Shown here in pieces: positions 32,061-42,787 of a DNA stretch of 64,000 bases (positions within the stretch are counted from its first letter, which is position 1; each line of letters opens with the position of its first letter). The stretch comes from Bufo bufo (lineage: Eukaryota; Chordata; Amphibia; Anura; Bufonidae), in assembly GCF_905171765.1 (NCBI RefSeq), contig NC_053390.1:592621793-592685792 (forward strand), given 5' to 3'. The notes beneath the pieces were generated by a model that saw only the letters and a program-made list of their open reading frames with translations, was not told the DNA's origin and ran no database searches. Made by a program: the position numbers and the translations under genes.

Positions 32061-33120
32061 GTCTGAATGGAGCCTTACAGAGGGGTGATCAATGACAGGG
32101 GGGTGATCAATGACAGGGGGGTGATCAATGACAGGGGGGTGATCAGGGAGTCTATATGGGGTGATCACCCCCCTGTCATTGATCACCCCCTATAAGGCTC
32201 CATTCAGATGTCCGTATGTGTTTTGCGGATCCGATCCATCTATCAGTGGATCCGTAAAAATCATGCGGACATCTGAATGGAGCTTTACAGGAGTGTGATC
32301 AATGACAGGGGGGTAATCAATGACAGGGGGGTGATCAGGGAGTCTATATGGGGTGATCACCCCCCTGTCATTGATTACCCCCCTATAAGGCTCCATTCAG
32401 ATGTCCGTATGTGTTTTGCGGATCCGATCCATCTATCAGTGGATCCGTAAAAATCATACGGACATCTGAATGCAGCCTGACAGGGGGGGTGATCAATGAC
32501 AGGGGGGGGTAATCAATGACAGGGGGGTGATCAGGGAGTCTATATGGGGTGATCACCACAGTCATTGATCACGCCCCTGTAAGGCTCCATTCAGACGTCC
32601 GTATGCGTTTTGCGGATCCGATCCATCTATCAGTGGATCCGTAAAAATCATGCGGATGTCTGAATGGAGCTTTAAAGGGGTGTGATCAATGACAGGGGGG
32701 TAATCAATGACAGGGGGGTGATCAGGGAGTCTATATGGGGTGATCACCCCCCTGTCATTGATTACCCCCCTATAAGGCTCCATTCAGATGTCCGTATGTG
32801 TTTTGCGGATCCGATCCATCTATCAGTGGATCCGTAAAAATCATACAGACATCTGAATGCAGCCTGACAGGGGGGGTGATCAATGACAGGGGGGGTGATC
32901 AATGACAAGGGGGTGATCAGGGAGTCTATATGGGGTGATCACCACAGTCATTGATCACGCCCCTGTAAGGCTTTATTCAGACGTCCGTATGCGTTTTGCG
33001 GATCCGATCCATCTATCAGTGGATCCGTAAAAATCATGCGGACATCTGAATGGAGCTTTACAGGGGGGTAATCAATGACAGGGGGTGATCAGGGAGTCTA
33101 TATGGGGTGATCAGGGGTGA
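32060..33120. repeat. ~193-bp hairpin satellite, about 5.5 units, dimeric higher order
   Basis: CTATATGGGGTGATCA occurs at about 32152, 32344, 32540, 32731, 32926 and 33098; spacings are 192, 196, 191, 195 and 172. Alternate units resemble each other most, so the higher-order unit is a dimer of about 387 bp. Each monomer has two self-complementary halves: GATCAATGACAGGGGGG with its complement, and CTCCATTCAGATGTCCG with its complement around GGATCCGATCC. The ends of the array fade into GGTGATCAAGGGTGA. Confidence 0.88.
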
Positions 33121-33656
33121 TCAAGGGTGATCAAGGGTGAATAAGGGGTTAATAAGTGACAGGGGGGGGGGGGTGTAGTGTAGTGGTGCTTGGTGCAACA
33201 TATTACTGAGCTGCCTGTGTCCTCTGGTGGTCGATCCAAACAAAGGGGACCACCAGAGGACCAGGTAGCAGGTATATTAGACGCTGTTATCAAAACAGCG
33301 TCTAATATACCTGTTAGGGGTTAAAAAAAATCACATCTCCAGCCTGCCAGCGAACGATCGCCGCTGGCAGGCTGGAGATCCACTCTCTTACCTTCCGTTC
33401 CTGTGAGCGTGCGCGCCTGTGTGCGCGCTCACAGGAAATCTCGGCCATCGCGAGATGACGCATATATGCGTGACTCTGCGCAGGGCTGCCACCTCCAGAA
33501 CGCGAATCTGCGTTAGGCGGTCCGGAGGTGGTTAAAAAGTATTCTCGCCCCTTGTATTTTTTCAAATTTTCTCATTATACACCCACAAACTTAAATGTAT
33601 TTTATTGGGATTTTATGTGATAGACAAACAAAAAAAATAGTAATAGTATGTGTGAA

Positions 33657-34429
33657 TAGTGTTGATCGCAAATATCCTAATAGCAAATTTTTATCGCGAA
33701 TATTGGCACTTTGAGAATTCGCGAAGATGTAGAATGTAGTGCTATATATTCATAATCTCGAATATTGTAGATTTTTTTCATCAGTAACCTCCCTTTTTGC
33801 TTGTGGGCCAATAAGAAGGCTGCAATATCTTTGTCAGAGCTTAGCAACATCCCTTGCAACCAATAGGAAAGTTGCCTACCCCTTACTATATAAGAAACTC
33901 CCCAGCAGCCATTTTCTGCTGTTTTTTTGCAGTTCTGAGAGGGAGAGAGAGAGAAAAAAAGAGAGAGAGAGCAGTGACATTGATGTGCTCTGTTCTTTCA
34001 TCTGGATCCTATTTCTTATCCAATTACATTAGATAGTTAGCTCATATATATAATACAGATAGTTAGTGGGAGATAGTCAGTGTAGGTTAGATAGTGATAT
34101 AGTGTAGCTGATAGGTTCCAGTGCAGGGTGTTAGGTAGTGTGATAGGAATTACTGTTTCTCTGCTGTCCATACATACATGCTACAGACATAGTGCTGTGA
34201 TGTCACAACAATACTTAGTGCACCAATCAGTAATATCTACTCAGACCTGATAAAATGTAAAGTTGCATGTATTGTGCAAATATTATGCACATCATTAGTG
34301 CCGATTTGCGCAATCGCAAAAATAATGACGAGATCACGAATTCTAGAATTCACAAATTTATTGTGAATATTATTTTAAAAAATTGCGAAATGTCACGAAA
34401 ACAAATATTGCCTATGCTGCTCATCACTA
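33657..34429. mobile_element. Non-autonomous hAT element, copy 2, inside Tc1-B
   Basis: The element runs from TAGTGTTGAT to CTCATCACTA with a perfect 8-bp target duplication, TGTGTGAA (33649-33656 and 34430-34437). It matches copy 1 (13709-14959) without the 503-bp solo-LTR-like insertion, but with a GAGAGAGAGAGA tract (33934-33970). It carries the same CCAAT/TATA-type boxes. The perfect duplication suggests a younger insertion than copy 1. Confidence 0.88.
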
Positions 34430-34759
34430 TGTGTGAAGTTAAAAGAACACTACATGGTTACAAAAATGTTGATGTTTTGAAAATTTGAATAAATAAAAAT
34501 CTTGAAAGTGTAGCATGCATTTGTATTCAGAATCCTGTATTCAATATTTTGTAGGGCCACCCTTTACTGCAATCACAGCTGCCTGTCCTTTGCGGTATGT
34601 CTCTACCAGCTTTGCCCATCTTGAGGCTGACATTTTTGCCCATTCTTCTTTGCAAAATAGCTCAAGCTCAGTCAGATTGGATGGAGAGTGTCTGTAGACA
34701 GCAAATTTTAAGTCTCAATGGGATTTAGGACTGGACTTTGACTGGGCTATTCTAACATA

Positions 34760-35538
34760 CACTCACCTAAAGAATTATTAGGAACACCATACTAATACGG
34801 TGTTGGACCCCCTTTTGCCTTCAGAACTGCCTTAATTCTACGTGGCATTGATTCAACAAGGTGCTGATCGCAATGTTGGCCCATATTGATAGGATAGCAT
34901 CTTGCAGTTGATGGAGATTTGAGGGATGCACATCCAGGGCACGAAGCTCCCGTTCCACCACATCCCAAAGATGCTCTATTGGGTTGAGATCTGGTGACTG
35001 TGGGGGCCATTTTAGTACAGTGAACTCATTGTCATGTTCAAGAAACCAATTTGAAATGATTCGAGCTTTGTGACATGGTGCATTATCCTGCTGGAAGTAG
35101 CCATCAGAGGATGGGTACATGGTGGTCATGAAGGGATGGACATGGTCAGAAACAATGCTCAGGTAGCCCGTGGCATTTAAACAATGCCCAATTGGCACTA
35201 AGGGGCCTAAAGTGTCCCCAGAAAAAATCCCCCACACCATTACACCACCACCACCAGCCTTGCACAGTGGTTACAAGGCATGATGGATACATGTTCTCAT
35301 TCTGTTTACGCCAAATTCGGACTCTACCATTTGAATGTCTCAACAGAAATCGAGACTCATCAGACCAGGCAACATTTTTCCAGTCTTCAACAGTCCAATT
35401 TTGGTGAGCTCGTGCAAATTGTAGCCTCTTTTTCCTATTTGTACTGGAAATGAGTGGTACCCGGTGGTGTCTTCTGCTGTTGTAGCCCATCCGCCTCAAG
35501 GTTGTGCATGTTGTGGCTTCACAAATGCTTTGCTGCAT
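34760..35538 (-). mobile_element. Tc1-C, 3' part (minus strand), inserted in Tc1-B
   Basis: The end CACTCACCTAAAGAATTATT at 34760 follows TA (34758-34759) within Tc1-B. The same end with the opposite (5') interior occurs at 43674. The block contains the C-terminal two thirds of a transposase and stops at about 35538, where L1-B sequence starts. The N-terminal third and the other end are missing here. Confidence 0.85.
34821..35538 (-). pseudogene. Tc1-C transposase, truncated and frameshifted
   Basis: Read on the minus strand from 35538: CEATTCTTLRRMGYNSRRH (end of the DNA-binding part), TVEDWKNVAWSDESRFLLR (first catalytic Asp), then a frame change near 35200, QQDNAPCHKAR (second Asp) and WPPQSPDLNPIEHLWDV (Glu). 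So the DDE triad residues remain. Tc1 transposase excises and reinserts the element at TA sites. The paired HTH domain at the N-terminus is missing because of the breakpoint at 35538, and one frameshift lies between the first two catalytic blocks. Not functional. Confidence 0.88.
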
Positions 35539-35544
35539 GTTGTT

Positions 35545-38500
35545 TTTTTAATGACATTTTTGGCATATTCAATAAGTAAAAAAAAGGTGTAAAAGGAAAA
35601 CGAATTGCGAGGAGTTGAAAAAAGACAGACTCCACCATTCTCCAGAAGGGCACAATCACAGGACATTCCCAGAAAATGTGAAGGTGGGTCCCCTCACCTA
35701 TCATACACCTCCAACATCTATCAGAGATATCTTGGCTAAAGTGTTTTAATAGCTGTGGGGTATGATACCAAAACATAAGCACTTTATATGTGTTTTCCCT
35801 ATATGTGATACATGAGGACGACTTCGCTGCTCGTTCCCATATCTGTTTCCATTCTGCATACGTTATAGGATGACCTAGAATTACTTCCCATTTAGACATG
35901 TAGGAGTGAGTGACAGAGGAGGATGATAGGATAAGATAAATGTCTGAAATGAGACCCTTCGTTGTAACAGTCAATTTACAAAGTTTCTCAAACAGCGTGG
36001 GGGTTGACACCTTCGTTGAGTGAAAGAGGTCCGAAAAAAAATGGCTAATCTGCACATATTGATACCTACAAGACTCTGGTAATTGATGCAAGGAACGTAC
36101 CTCGTCAAATGGGAACAAGCCCAGAGTCCTATAGTTTACAACATCCGCAATTCTGAACAACTTCCTGGGAAACCATGTTTTAAGAAAAGCTGTGCTCATT
36201 CCCAACTTAAATAGTGGGTTATACAGAAAGGAGACCATAGAAGATTTTTCCGATGCAAGTGAAAACAGTCTGTTACATCTCGACCATATGTTACATGTAA
36301 AAGACATAGGGCCCAGTAGTTCAGGTCTGAGTGAGGGTTGTAGGGAGTACCAAATGAGTGAGTTCGGATGTACAGGGGCTATCCACAACTTCTCTATTTC
36401 CATCCATCTGGAGTACGCGTATATATTGGACCAGGCTGGCAGTCTTCTAAGGTGTGTAGCCCAGTAATATTTTTTAATATTTGGAACTGCTAATCCACCT
36501 TGAGTTTTGGGTGACATTAAAATTGAGCAAGCTATGCGATGCCTCTTTCCATTCCATATGAACCTGAATATGGATGACTGAAAATCCCGCAGCTCCTTCT
36601 CAGGGACAGGAATTGGGAGAGTCTCAAACAAATACAGTAATTTAGGCAAAATATTCATCTTAACTGATGCTATACGGCCCAAAAGGGAAATGGGAAAAGG
36701 CATCCATTTGATCAGTAAGGCCTTGAGTTCTCGGAACATAGATGGAAAATTTTGAGCGTACAACGAGGAATAAGTAGGGGTTAAGTTGACCCCCAAATAC
36801 CTCAAGGACGTTTCCGTCCATTGAAAATTAAAGCTAGATTTTAAGGTGGTCAAAATATCAGGGGCTAGGTTAAGAGGGAGAGCCTCAGTTTTTGTGGTAT
36901 TAATTTTATAACCGGACAATCTACCATAAGTCTCTAGTAATTTAAAGAGGTTGGGAAGCGAAATATGTAAGTCAGTTAATGTTAGCAGGATATCATCTGC
37001 GAATAGTGAAAGTTTGAATTCTACTGCATTCACTTTAATCCCATGAATATCAGGATGAGATCTAATGGCCGCCGCTAGGGGTTCTATGCATAGAACGAAG
37101 AGCAGAGGGGACAGTGGACATCCCTGTCGCGTACCATTTTTTATAGGAAAAGGCAAAGAATGAGCATGCTTCATTTTCACTATCGCTGTAGGTTGGGCAT
37201 ATAGAACATGGAGGGCTGTAAGGAAAGGGCCTTTCAGACCGAAGGCCTCCATGGTAGAGAACATAAAAGGCCACCCTAAGCGATCAAACGCTTTCTCTGC
37301 GTCAAGACTTAGCAACAACGCCGAGTCTCTGCGCTTGTTTGTGATATCAATTAAGTCAATGGTGCGCCTTGTATTATCTCCGCCCTGTCGGTTTCGAACG
37401 AAGCCCACTTGATCTTTATGGATCAGTTGGGGTAGCCAGTCTGAAAGTCGGTTAGCCAGAGTTTTCGTGAAAATTTTCAGATCCGAATTAAGAAGTGCAA
37501 TGGGCCTATAATTTCCACATTCTAGGGGATCTTTACCCGGTTTAGGTATTAAAGTTATATAGGAGTGTGACATTGAAGTGGGTATTGGTGATCCTTGTAG
37601 GAAAGAGTTAAACAACAGCGTCATGTGTGGCAAAAGAATATCAGAAAATGTTGCGTAATAGATGTATGGTAGACCATCTGGTCCAGGGGCTTTATTATTG
37701 GGCAGCTGTTTCAGTACTTCCTGTAGTTCCTCCACAGTAATGGGAGCGTTTAATGAGGCAAGAGCTTCTCCTGACAACTGAGGAAGATCACACTTAGAAA
37801 GAAAGGAATCTAGGAGGAGTCTACTGCGCCTTGGGTCAGATGGGAGTTGTTGAGGGATAGAGTAAAGTGCCTTATAATAATCTTGAAATAAGTTGGAAAT
37901 GACCTCTGGATCATACACTATTGCCCCATCCCCTCGCCTCATTGCAGTCGGAGTGTTTATAGTGCCAGAGTCCCGAAGCTGTCGAGCCAGGAGGGTATGC
38001 GGTTTGTTTCCCCACATATAAAATCTTTGACGCGAATATAGTAATTTTTTCTCAGTTTTATAAAACAATAATTCCTTCAATCTAGCACGCAGGGTTATAA
38101 TGCGCCTAAGCAGAGGCCGCGAGCAACGGGACTCTAGCATCTTTTCTAAATCCTTCAGCTGTGAGGTGATATTGTGTTGTTGGATAGTACGGTCTTTTTT
38201 CAGTCGAGACCCCATAGCTATACAAGCGCCTCTAAAGACTGCCTTGTGGGCTTCCCATATCATAGATATAGGGGGTCCTGAGGACTGATTTAAGGTGAAG
38301 TATTCTGTAAGGCCCTCACGTAACTCCTGCCTAAGCGGCAGCTGGTGTAGGAAGGATTCATTAAGGCGCCAATGACATACTCTAGGGTAGTAACCTGATG
38401 TTTTAATGTTAATTGACACTGGAGCATGGTCCGACCAGGAAATTGGCCCTATGTCGGCATCTGCAAGCATCCTTAAAATTGGGATATTACCAAAAAAGTA

Positions 38501-39124
38501 GTCTATACGGGAATGTGTATTATGTGGATGTGAGAAGAAAGAAAACGTTTTTGCAGTGGGATAGTTAATTCTCCAGAGGTCATATAATTCGAATTTTCTA
38601 ATAAGACGCCTAAAAAGACGTGAGTTTCGACACTGATCCTTAGTGGGCGGTCTATTCTAAAGGGTTAATCTATCTAGACGCTCGGAGAAGGAGAGATTAA
38701 AGTCTCCTCCTACTAGCAATGCAGCTGGGAGCAACTTCGATAATTTCAAAAACACCTTATTAAGAAAAGGGATTTGGGCAGTATTCGGAGCGTATAAATT
38801 GCACAGTACGTGTGGGCTACCATTGAGTGTGGCTTTTAGTATAATATACCTGCCAGCTGGATCAATAATAGCATCTTCCACCTGTAAAGGGCAATCAGCA
38901 GATATGAGAATGGCAACACCTGCTCTCTTTCTCCCAGAGGAAGCAGAATATATACGAGGGAATAAATATTGCGCAAACTTGAAAGAGCCCTGGTGATCAA
39001 AGTGGGTCTCCTGAAGAAAGACTATGTCAGCTTTCTGAGACTTGCACTCAGTAAGTGCCAGGCGTCTCTTCACATTAGAGTTAAGACCTTTTACATTAAG
39101 CGAGACATATTTAATCATTTTCAA
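35545..39124 (-). pseudogene. L1-B ORF2 (endonuclease-RT), one in-frame stop and lost C-terminus
   Basis: One frame runs from ATG 39124 to about 35545 with a single TAG at 38659-38657. Endonuclease: YVSLNVKGLNS, FLQETHF, GGDFNLSFS, then after the stop SRIDYFFGN and SDHAPVSI. RT: NKAPGPDGLP, NYRPIALLN, LDAEKAFDR, GTRQGCPLSPLLF and LFADDILL (catalytic Asp pair), all intact. The Cys-rich motif CWRCMIGEGTHLHIFWEC is present near the end. About 80 residues of the normal C-terminus are missing. Except for the stop and the truncation it is well preserved, so the copy is fairly recent. Confidence 0.92.
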
Positions 39125-39652
39125 AGCATGGAATATATGTACTTGCTATGTGGCTGCACTGGATCCTTCTCAAGGACACTGTCATAGATGAAAACACCTT
39201 AAGGCATTCAGTCGATTGTGATTTGGGATCTGGAGACCTGAGTATAAAAAACAATAAAAAGAGACACAAAAGGGAAGGGGGGGAGACACAAGACCATACA
39301 AACATAAAGAATACACCATTTAGTATCCGAACATTGGGTGTTGTCACCCAGATACAGATCAGTGAGCAACAACTAGTGATATTAATATCAGCAAACTGCC
39401 GCCCCTCCAGCCCAACCAACAGAAGCTGGGGGGGGAGGGCGAAACTACTGGTCTGCTTATTGGAAGCATGACTGGACTGGCACAGGATGGGCCAGGTTTC
39501 AGAGCTTATTAGAACATGAAATAACCAGAGAATTGAACAATAAACCAATTCTACTAACATAGGACCTTAAACAGAGAACCATAAGGCCGTCGCCTCCTGG
39601 CGAATAAGAACAGTAGGAGATACAATTTAAGCTAATGAAGTCCATGCAGCAA
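39125..39652 (-). other. L1-B inter-ORF spacer
   Basis: About 530 bp between ORF1 and ORF2 of L1-B. It has minus-strand open stretches (39111-39560) without known domains. It is similar in size and position to the spacer of L1-A, so it is judged non-coding. Confidence 0.6.
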
Positions 39653-41050
39653 TCATGGGGGTTCATCTTGTGGCTCACGTATAGGGGTCCCTCCAGCGGG
39701 GGAAGATCTTCTTCTCTTTTGTCTGGCAGGTTGCCAAATTGGACCCAGGGCAGGCTGTGGATCCGGTAGTTCCCAGTCCGTGATGGATGGAATCTCAATG
39801 CCCAAAGCAGCACAAAAATCAGGGAGGTCTGAATGCTGACGCAAGATGGAGGATCTGCCATTTTTCGTGACTATTAATGCAAACGGGAACCCCCATCTAT
39901 AAGGGATCTTCTTTTCCTTCAGCAGTTGCAATAAAGGCTGTAATACTCTTCTTTTTTGGAGTGTGCACCAAGATAAGTCCTGATATAAATGAACAGAAGC
40001 GCCATGGAAATCAATGGAGCGTGCTTCCCTGGCTTTAGACATAATGCTTTCCTTCACCTGAAAATCGTGCACGCAGCAAATTACGTCTCTGGGCTGCGTG
40101 GATGAGGACTTAGGCCGCAGCGCTCTGTGAGCTCGATCAAGCTTGATAAACTGGGGTGGCTGTGTGCCTAATAAAGCATTAAAAAGTTCAGATAATATTT
40201 CCTGCAGATTTTCTTCCGCATTAGCTTCAGGCAAACCCCGTACACGGATGTTATTTCTGCGCCCTCTGTTATCTAGGTCTTCTAGATGACGTGCATTGTC
40301 CCTGATAACTTGGGATTGAGAAGCAATAACAGATTGTAAATGTGCCACACTTCTACGGGTGTCATCATGGTCTATTTCAATAGTGTCCATGCGGTCTGCT
40401 AAGTGCTTCAGATCCTGCCTTAAAGCTGAGATTTCCGATTTACAGGCATTTCTGACTTCTGAGACCAGCATTTTAAAATCATCCTTAGTAGGCAAATGTT
40501 GTAATGTCTGCTGAATTATTGTAGGGCCCTGGGACGGTTGTAGAAGATCTCCCTCTCCCTCGTCCTCATATTCACTTCCCTGCTCCCAAGTAACAGCTTC
40601 TCCCCCCTCTCTTCTTCTATGATGCTGCTGGTTAGGGGGATCTTCAGAGGATTCGGCCCAATCTCGCCGCCTCTGGGACGGAGTGGCCATTGGTTTGGCT
40701 TGTTTAGCTGCCGATTTTGGCGGCATAATGGCGGCTATGCCTCCTTTTAGATGTAGCCCCTCTCCTGCTCCTGTGGGGTTTAGCTGTGTCCCCACAGCGC
40801 TAGTGGGTAGGAAAGTCCTTGCTAGTGGGGACAGGGAGGAGGTAGGAAGCCGTAGGGCTGGATTACTACCTGTCGGCGGCTGTGCGCTCGTCTCTTCACC
40901 CCCACACGCGCCGGAGGCCTGTGATGGGAGCAGGCCGCAACCGGACGGAGCCGCGCGGAGTGGACGGCTGAGGTAGGAATCGAGCGTCTTATTCCCCCAG
41001 GCGGATGATCGGGACGAGGTGGAGGGCTTGCCCAGCAATTTTTTCCCCAT
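39653..41050 (-). CDS. L1-B ORF1 protein
   Basis: About 465 residues from the ATG at 41050 (MGKKLLGKPSTSSRS). The frame is open further upstream into CR1 sequence, which is not part of it. It has a long Pro/Ser-rich N-terminal extension compared with L1-A, a coiled coil (about LPTKDDFKMLVSEVRNACKS to ASQSQVIRDNARHLEDL), then DNRGRRNNIRVRGLPE, the RRM signature, LDRAHRALRPKS and a C-terminal domain with YQDLSWCTLQKRR. It would package element RNA. Intact, although its ORF2 partner is broken. Confidence 0.9.
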   Translation of the reverse strand: MGKKLLGKPSTSSRSSAWGNKTLDSYLSRPLRAAPSGCGLLPSQASGACGGEETSAQPPTGSNPALRLPTSSLSPLARTFLPTSAVGTQLNPTGAGEGLHLKGGIAAIMPPKSAAKQAKPMATPSQRRRDWAESSEDPPNQQHHRRREGGEAVTWEQGSEYEDEGEGDLLQPSQGPTIIQQTLQHLPTKDDFKMLVSEVRNACKSEISALRQDLKHLADRMDTIEIDHDDTRRSVAHLQSVIASQSQVIRDNARHLEDLDNRGRRNNIRVRGLPEANAEENLQEILSELFNALLGTQPPQFIKLDRAHRALRPKSSSTQPRDVICCVHDFQVKESIMSKAREARSIDFHGASVHLYQDLSWCTLQKRRVLQPLLQLLKEKKIPYRWGFPFALIVTKNGRSSILRQHSDLPDFCAALGIEIPSITDWELPDPQPALGPIWQPARQKRRRSSPAGGTPIREPQDEPP

Positions 41051-41145
41051 GTGCTGCAATGGCGCGGTAGGAGAGTCTCCTTTAGCAGCTAATGGCGGCG
41101 GAGCTCTGTCTTCACGCGGCCATTCCTGAAGACGTCCAGGCCACT

Positions 41146-42304
41146 TTATTAAGGCTTTTGACACTGTCCCACATAGAAGACTTATCAATAAAGTGCAGTC
41201 ATTGAGCATGGACTCCCATATTGTTGAGTGGATTAGGCAGTGGCTGAGTGACAGACAGCAGAGGGTTGTAGTCAATGGAGAACATTCAAAACAAGGTCAT
41301 GTTACCAGTGGGGTTCCACAGGGATCTGTACTGGGACCAATTTTGTTTAATATCTTCATAAGTGATATTGCAAAAGGCCTCAATGGTAAGGTTTGTCTTT
41401 TTGCTGATGACACAAAGATATGTAACAGCGTTGATGTTCCTGGAGGGAAACGCCAAATGGAAAAGGATTTAGGAAAACTAGAAGAATGGTCAGAACTCTG
41501 GCAACTGAAATTTAATGTGGATAAGTGCAAGATAATGCACCTGGGGCGTAAAAACCCAAGGGCAGAATATAGAATATTTGACACAGTCCTGACCTCAGTA
41601 TCTGAGGAAAGGGATTTAGGAGTAATTATTTCAGAAGACTTAAAGGTGGGAAGACAATGTAATAGGGCAGCACGAAATGCCAGCAGAATGCTTGGATGTA
41701 TAGGGAGAGGTATAAGCAGTAGAAAGAGTGAAGTGCTTATGCCGCTGTACAGAACACTGGTGAGACCTCACTTGGAGTATTGTGCGCAGTACTGGAGGCC
41801 ATATCTCCAGAAGGATATAGATACTCTAGAGAGAGTTCAGAGAAGAGCTACTAAACTAGTACATGGATTGCAGGATAAAACTTACCATGAAGGGTTAAAG
41901 GACCTTAATATGTATAGCTTGGAAGAAAGAAGAGACAGAGGGGATATGATAGAAACTTTTAAATACATAAAGGGAATCAACTCGGTAAAGGAGGAGAGCA
42001 TATTTAAAAGAAGAAAAACTACCACAAGAGGACACAGTTTTAAATTAGAGGGGCAAAGGTTTAAAAGTAATATAAGGAAGTATTACTTTACTGAGAGAGT
42101 AGTGGATGCATGGAATAGCCTTCCTGCAGAAGTGGTAGCTGCAAATACAGTGAAGGAGTTTAAGCATGCATGGGATAGGCATAAGGCTATCCTTCATATA
42201 AGATAGGGCCAGGGACTATTCATAGGATTCAGATATATTGGGCAGACTAGATGGGCCAAATGGTTCTTATCTGCCGACACATTCTATGTTTCTATGTTTC
42301 TATG
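41146..42304 (+). mobile_element. CR1-1: 5'-truncated CR1 LINE
   Basis: The copy holds the second half of the reverse transcriptase, the C-terminal domain and a ~100-bp 3' UTR, ending in the CR1-typical short repeat ATTCTATGTTTCTATG (42279-42304) without poly(A). 5' truncation is normal for CR1. It touches L1-B at its 5' end. Confidence 0.9.
41148..42206 (+). CDS. CR1-1 ORF2, C-terminal part of reverse transcriptase (partial)
   Basis: The open frame starts in the RT core with KAFDTVPH (catalytic motif A, ~41151) and continues with WLSDRQQRVVVNGEHS, GVPQGSVLGPILFNIFI (motif B), CLFADDTKI (motif C, catalytic Asp pair) and the CR1 C-terminal signature RPHLEYCAQYWRPYLQKDID. About 350 codons remain. 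The endonuclease and N-terminal RT are absent. No stops occur in the preserved part, so it is a young but truncated copy. It has no start of its own. Confidence 0.92.
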   Translation: MKAFDTVPHRRLINKVQSLSMDSHIVEWIRQWLSDRQQRVVVNGEHSKQGHVTSGVPQGSVLGPILFNIFISDIAKGLNGKVCLFADDTKICNSVDVPGGKRQMEKDLGKLEEWSELWQLKFNVDKCKIMHLGRKNPRAEYRIFDTVLTSVSEERDLGVIISEDLKVGRQCNRAARNASRMLGCIGRGISSRKSEVLMPLYRTLVRPHLEYCAQYWRPYLQKDIDTLERVQRRATKLVHGLQDKTYHEGLKDLNMYSLEERRDRGDMIETFKYIKGINSVKEESIFKRRKTTTRGHSFKLEGQRFKSNIRKYYFTERVVDAWNSLPAEVVAANTVKEFKHAWDRHKAILHIR

Positions 42305-42404
42305 ACTTCAAGCAATTATGTACAGAAAAATATCCTCCTATTTTTTCTATAAAAATATATAATTTTTAATATGTAATTAAAAATGAATGGTGTTCTTTAA
42401 AGAG
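42305..42404. other. Short AT-rich spacer between CR1-1 and Tc1-B 5' half
   Basis: About 100 bp of AT-rich DNA with no recognised feature. In the inversion model it would be old flank of Tc1-B. Confidence 0.4.
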
Positions 42405-42787
42405 AATGTAGTGCTTGAAAAATTATTCATACCCCTTGAATGTTTCCACATTTCTTCTCATTACACCCACAAACTTAAATGTATTTTATTAAGATTGTAT
42501 TTGATAGATCAACACAAAGTAGCAAGTATGTGTGAAATGAAAAGAAAATGATACATGGTTTTCAAATGTTTTAATAAATAAAAATCAGAAAACTGTGGGG
42601 TGCATTTGTATTCAGCCCTCTGTACTCCGATACCCCTAAATAAAATCCAGTGTGACCAATTGCCTTCAGAAGTCACCTAATTAGTGAGTTCACCTGTGTG
42701 TGATTTATTCTCTAACTACAGCTGTTCTGAAAAGTTTTTTGAGTAAACACTAGTGACCAAACAACATCATGAAAACACACCAGAAAG

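Larger units (their letters stand above)
28958..33531. mobile_element. TTAA-target (Kolobok/piggyBac-like) non-autonomous element built of hairpin repeats
   Basis: TTAA lies on both sides (28954-28957 and 33532-33535) and the ends are CCACCTC and GAGGTGG. The interior encodes no transposase. It has two repeat systems: a ~680-780-bp unit of alternating direct and inverted blocks (about 29370-32060), and a ~193-bp tandem satellite of hairpins (about 32060-33120). The right-most part is a GC-rich subterminal region with AACGCGAATCTGCG. TTAA duplication fits Kolobok or piggyBac. Without coding sequence the choice between them is open. Open frames in the blocks are by-products of repetition. Confidence 0.8.
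28946..34757 (-). mobile_element. Tc1-B, 3' half (minus strand), with two nested insertions
   Basis: The outer end reads TACAGTGCC at 28944-28952. It is interrupted at once by the TTAA element (28958-33531) and resumes as AAAAAGTATTCTCGCCCC at 33536. The terminal repeat continues to 33656, is interrupted by the hAT MITE (33657-34429), and resumes at 34438 into the transposase C-terminal region up to 34757, where Tc1-C is inserted at a TA. The first ~250 bp match the left end at 42405 in the same outside-in direction, as expected for two ends of one inverted-repeat element. The minus strand holds a degraded transposase end (ELELFCKEEWAKMSASRWA near 34620-34680). Confidence 0.8.
35539..41145 (-). 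mobile_element. L1-B: L1-type LINE on the minus strand, 3'-truncated
   Basis: On the minus strand there is a short leader (41145-41051), ORF1 (41050-39653), a ~530-bp spacer and ORF2 (from 39124), which breaks off at about 35545, before the expected C-terminus and 3' UTR. Only seven A follow (35541-35548 region), and Tc1-C begins directly. At the 5' side it abuts the CR1-1 fragment. No target duplication was found, so at least one border is a rearrangement and not an insertion junction. Confidence 0.82.

Noticed and set aside
33934..33970. GAGA repeat as a separate feature
   Set aside because: Simple-sequence variation inside the hAT copy; a shorter version is present in copy 1.
39111..39560. 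149-codon minus-strand frame between L1-B ORF1 and ORF2 as a third ORF
   Set aside because: No similar protein in the spacers of L1-A or L1-D and no recognisable domain.
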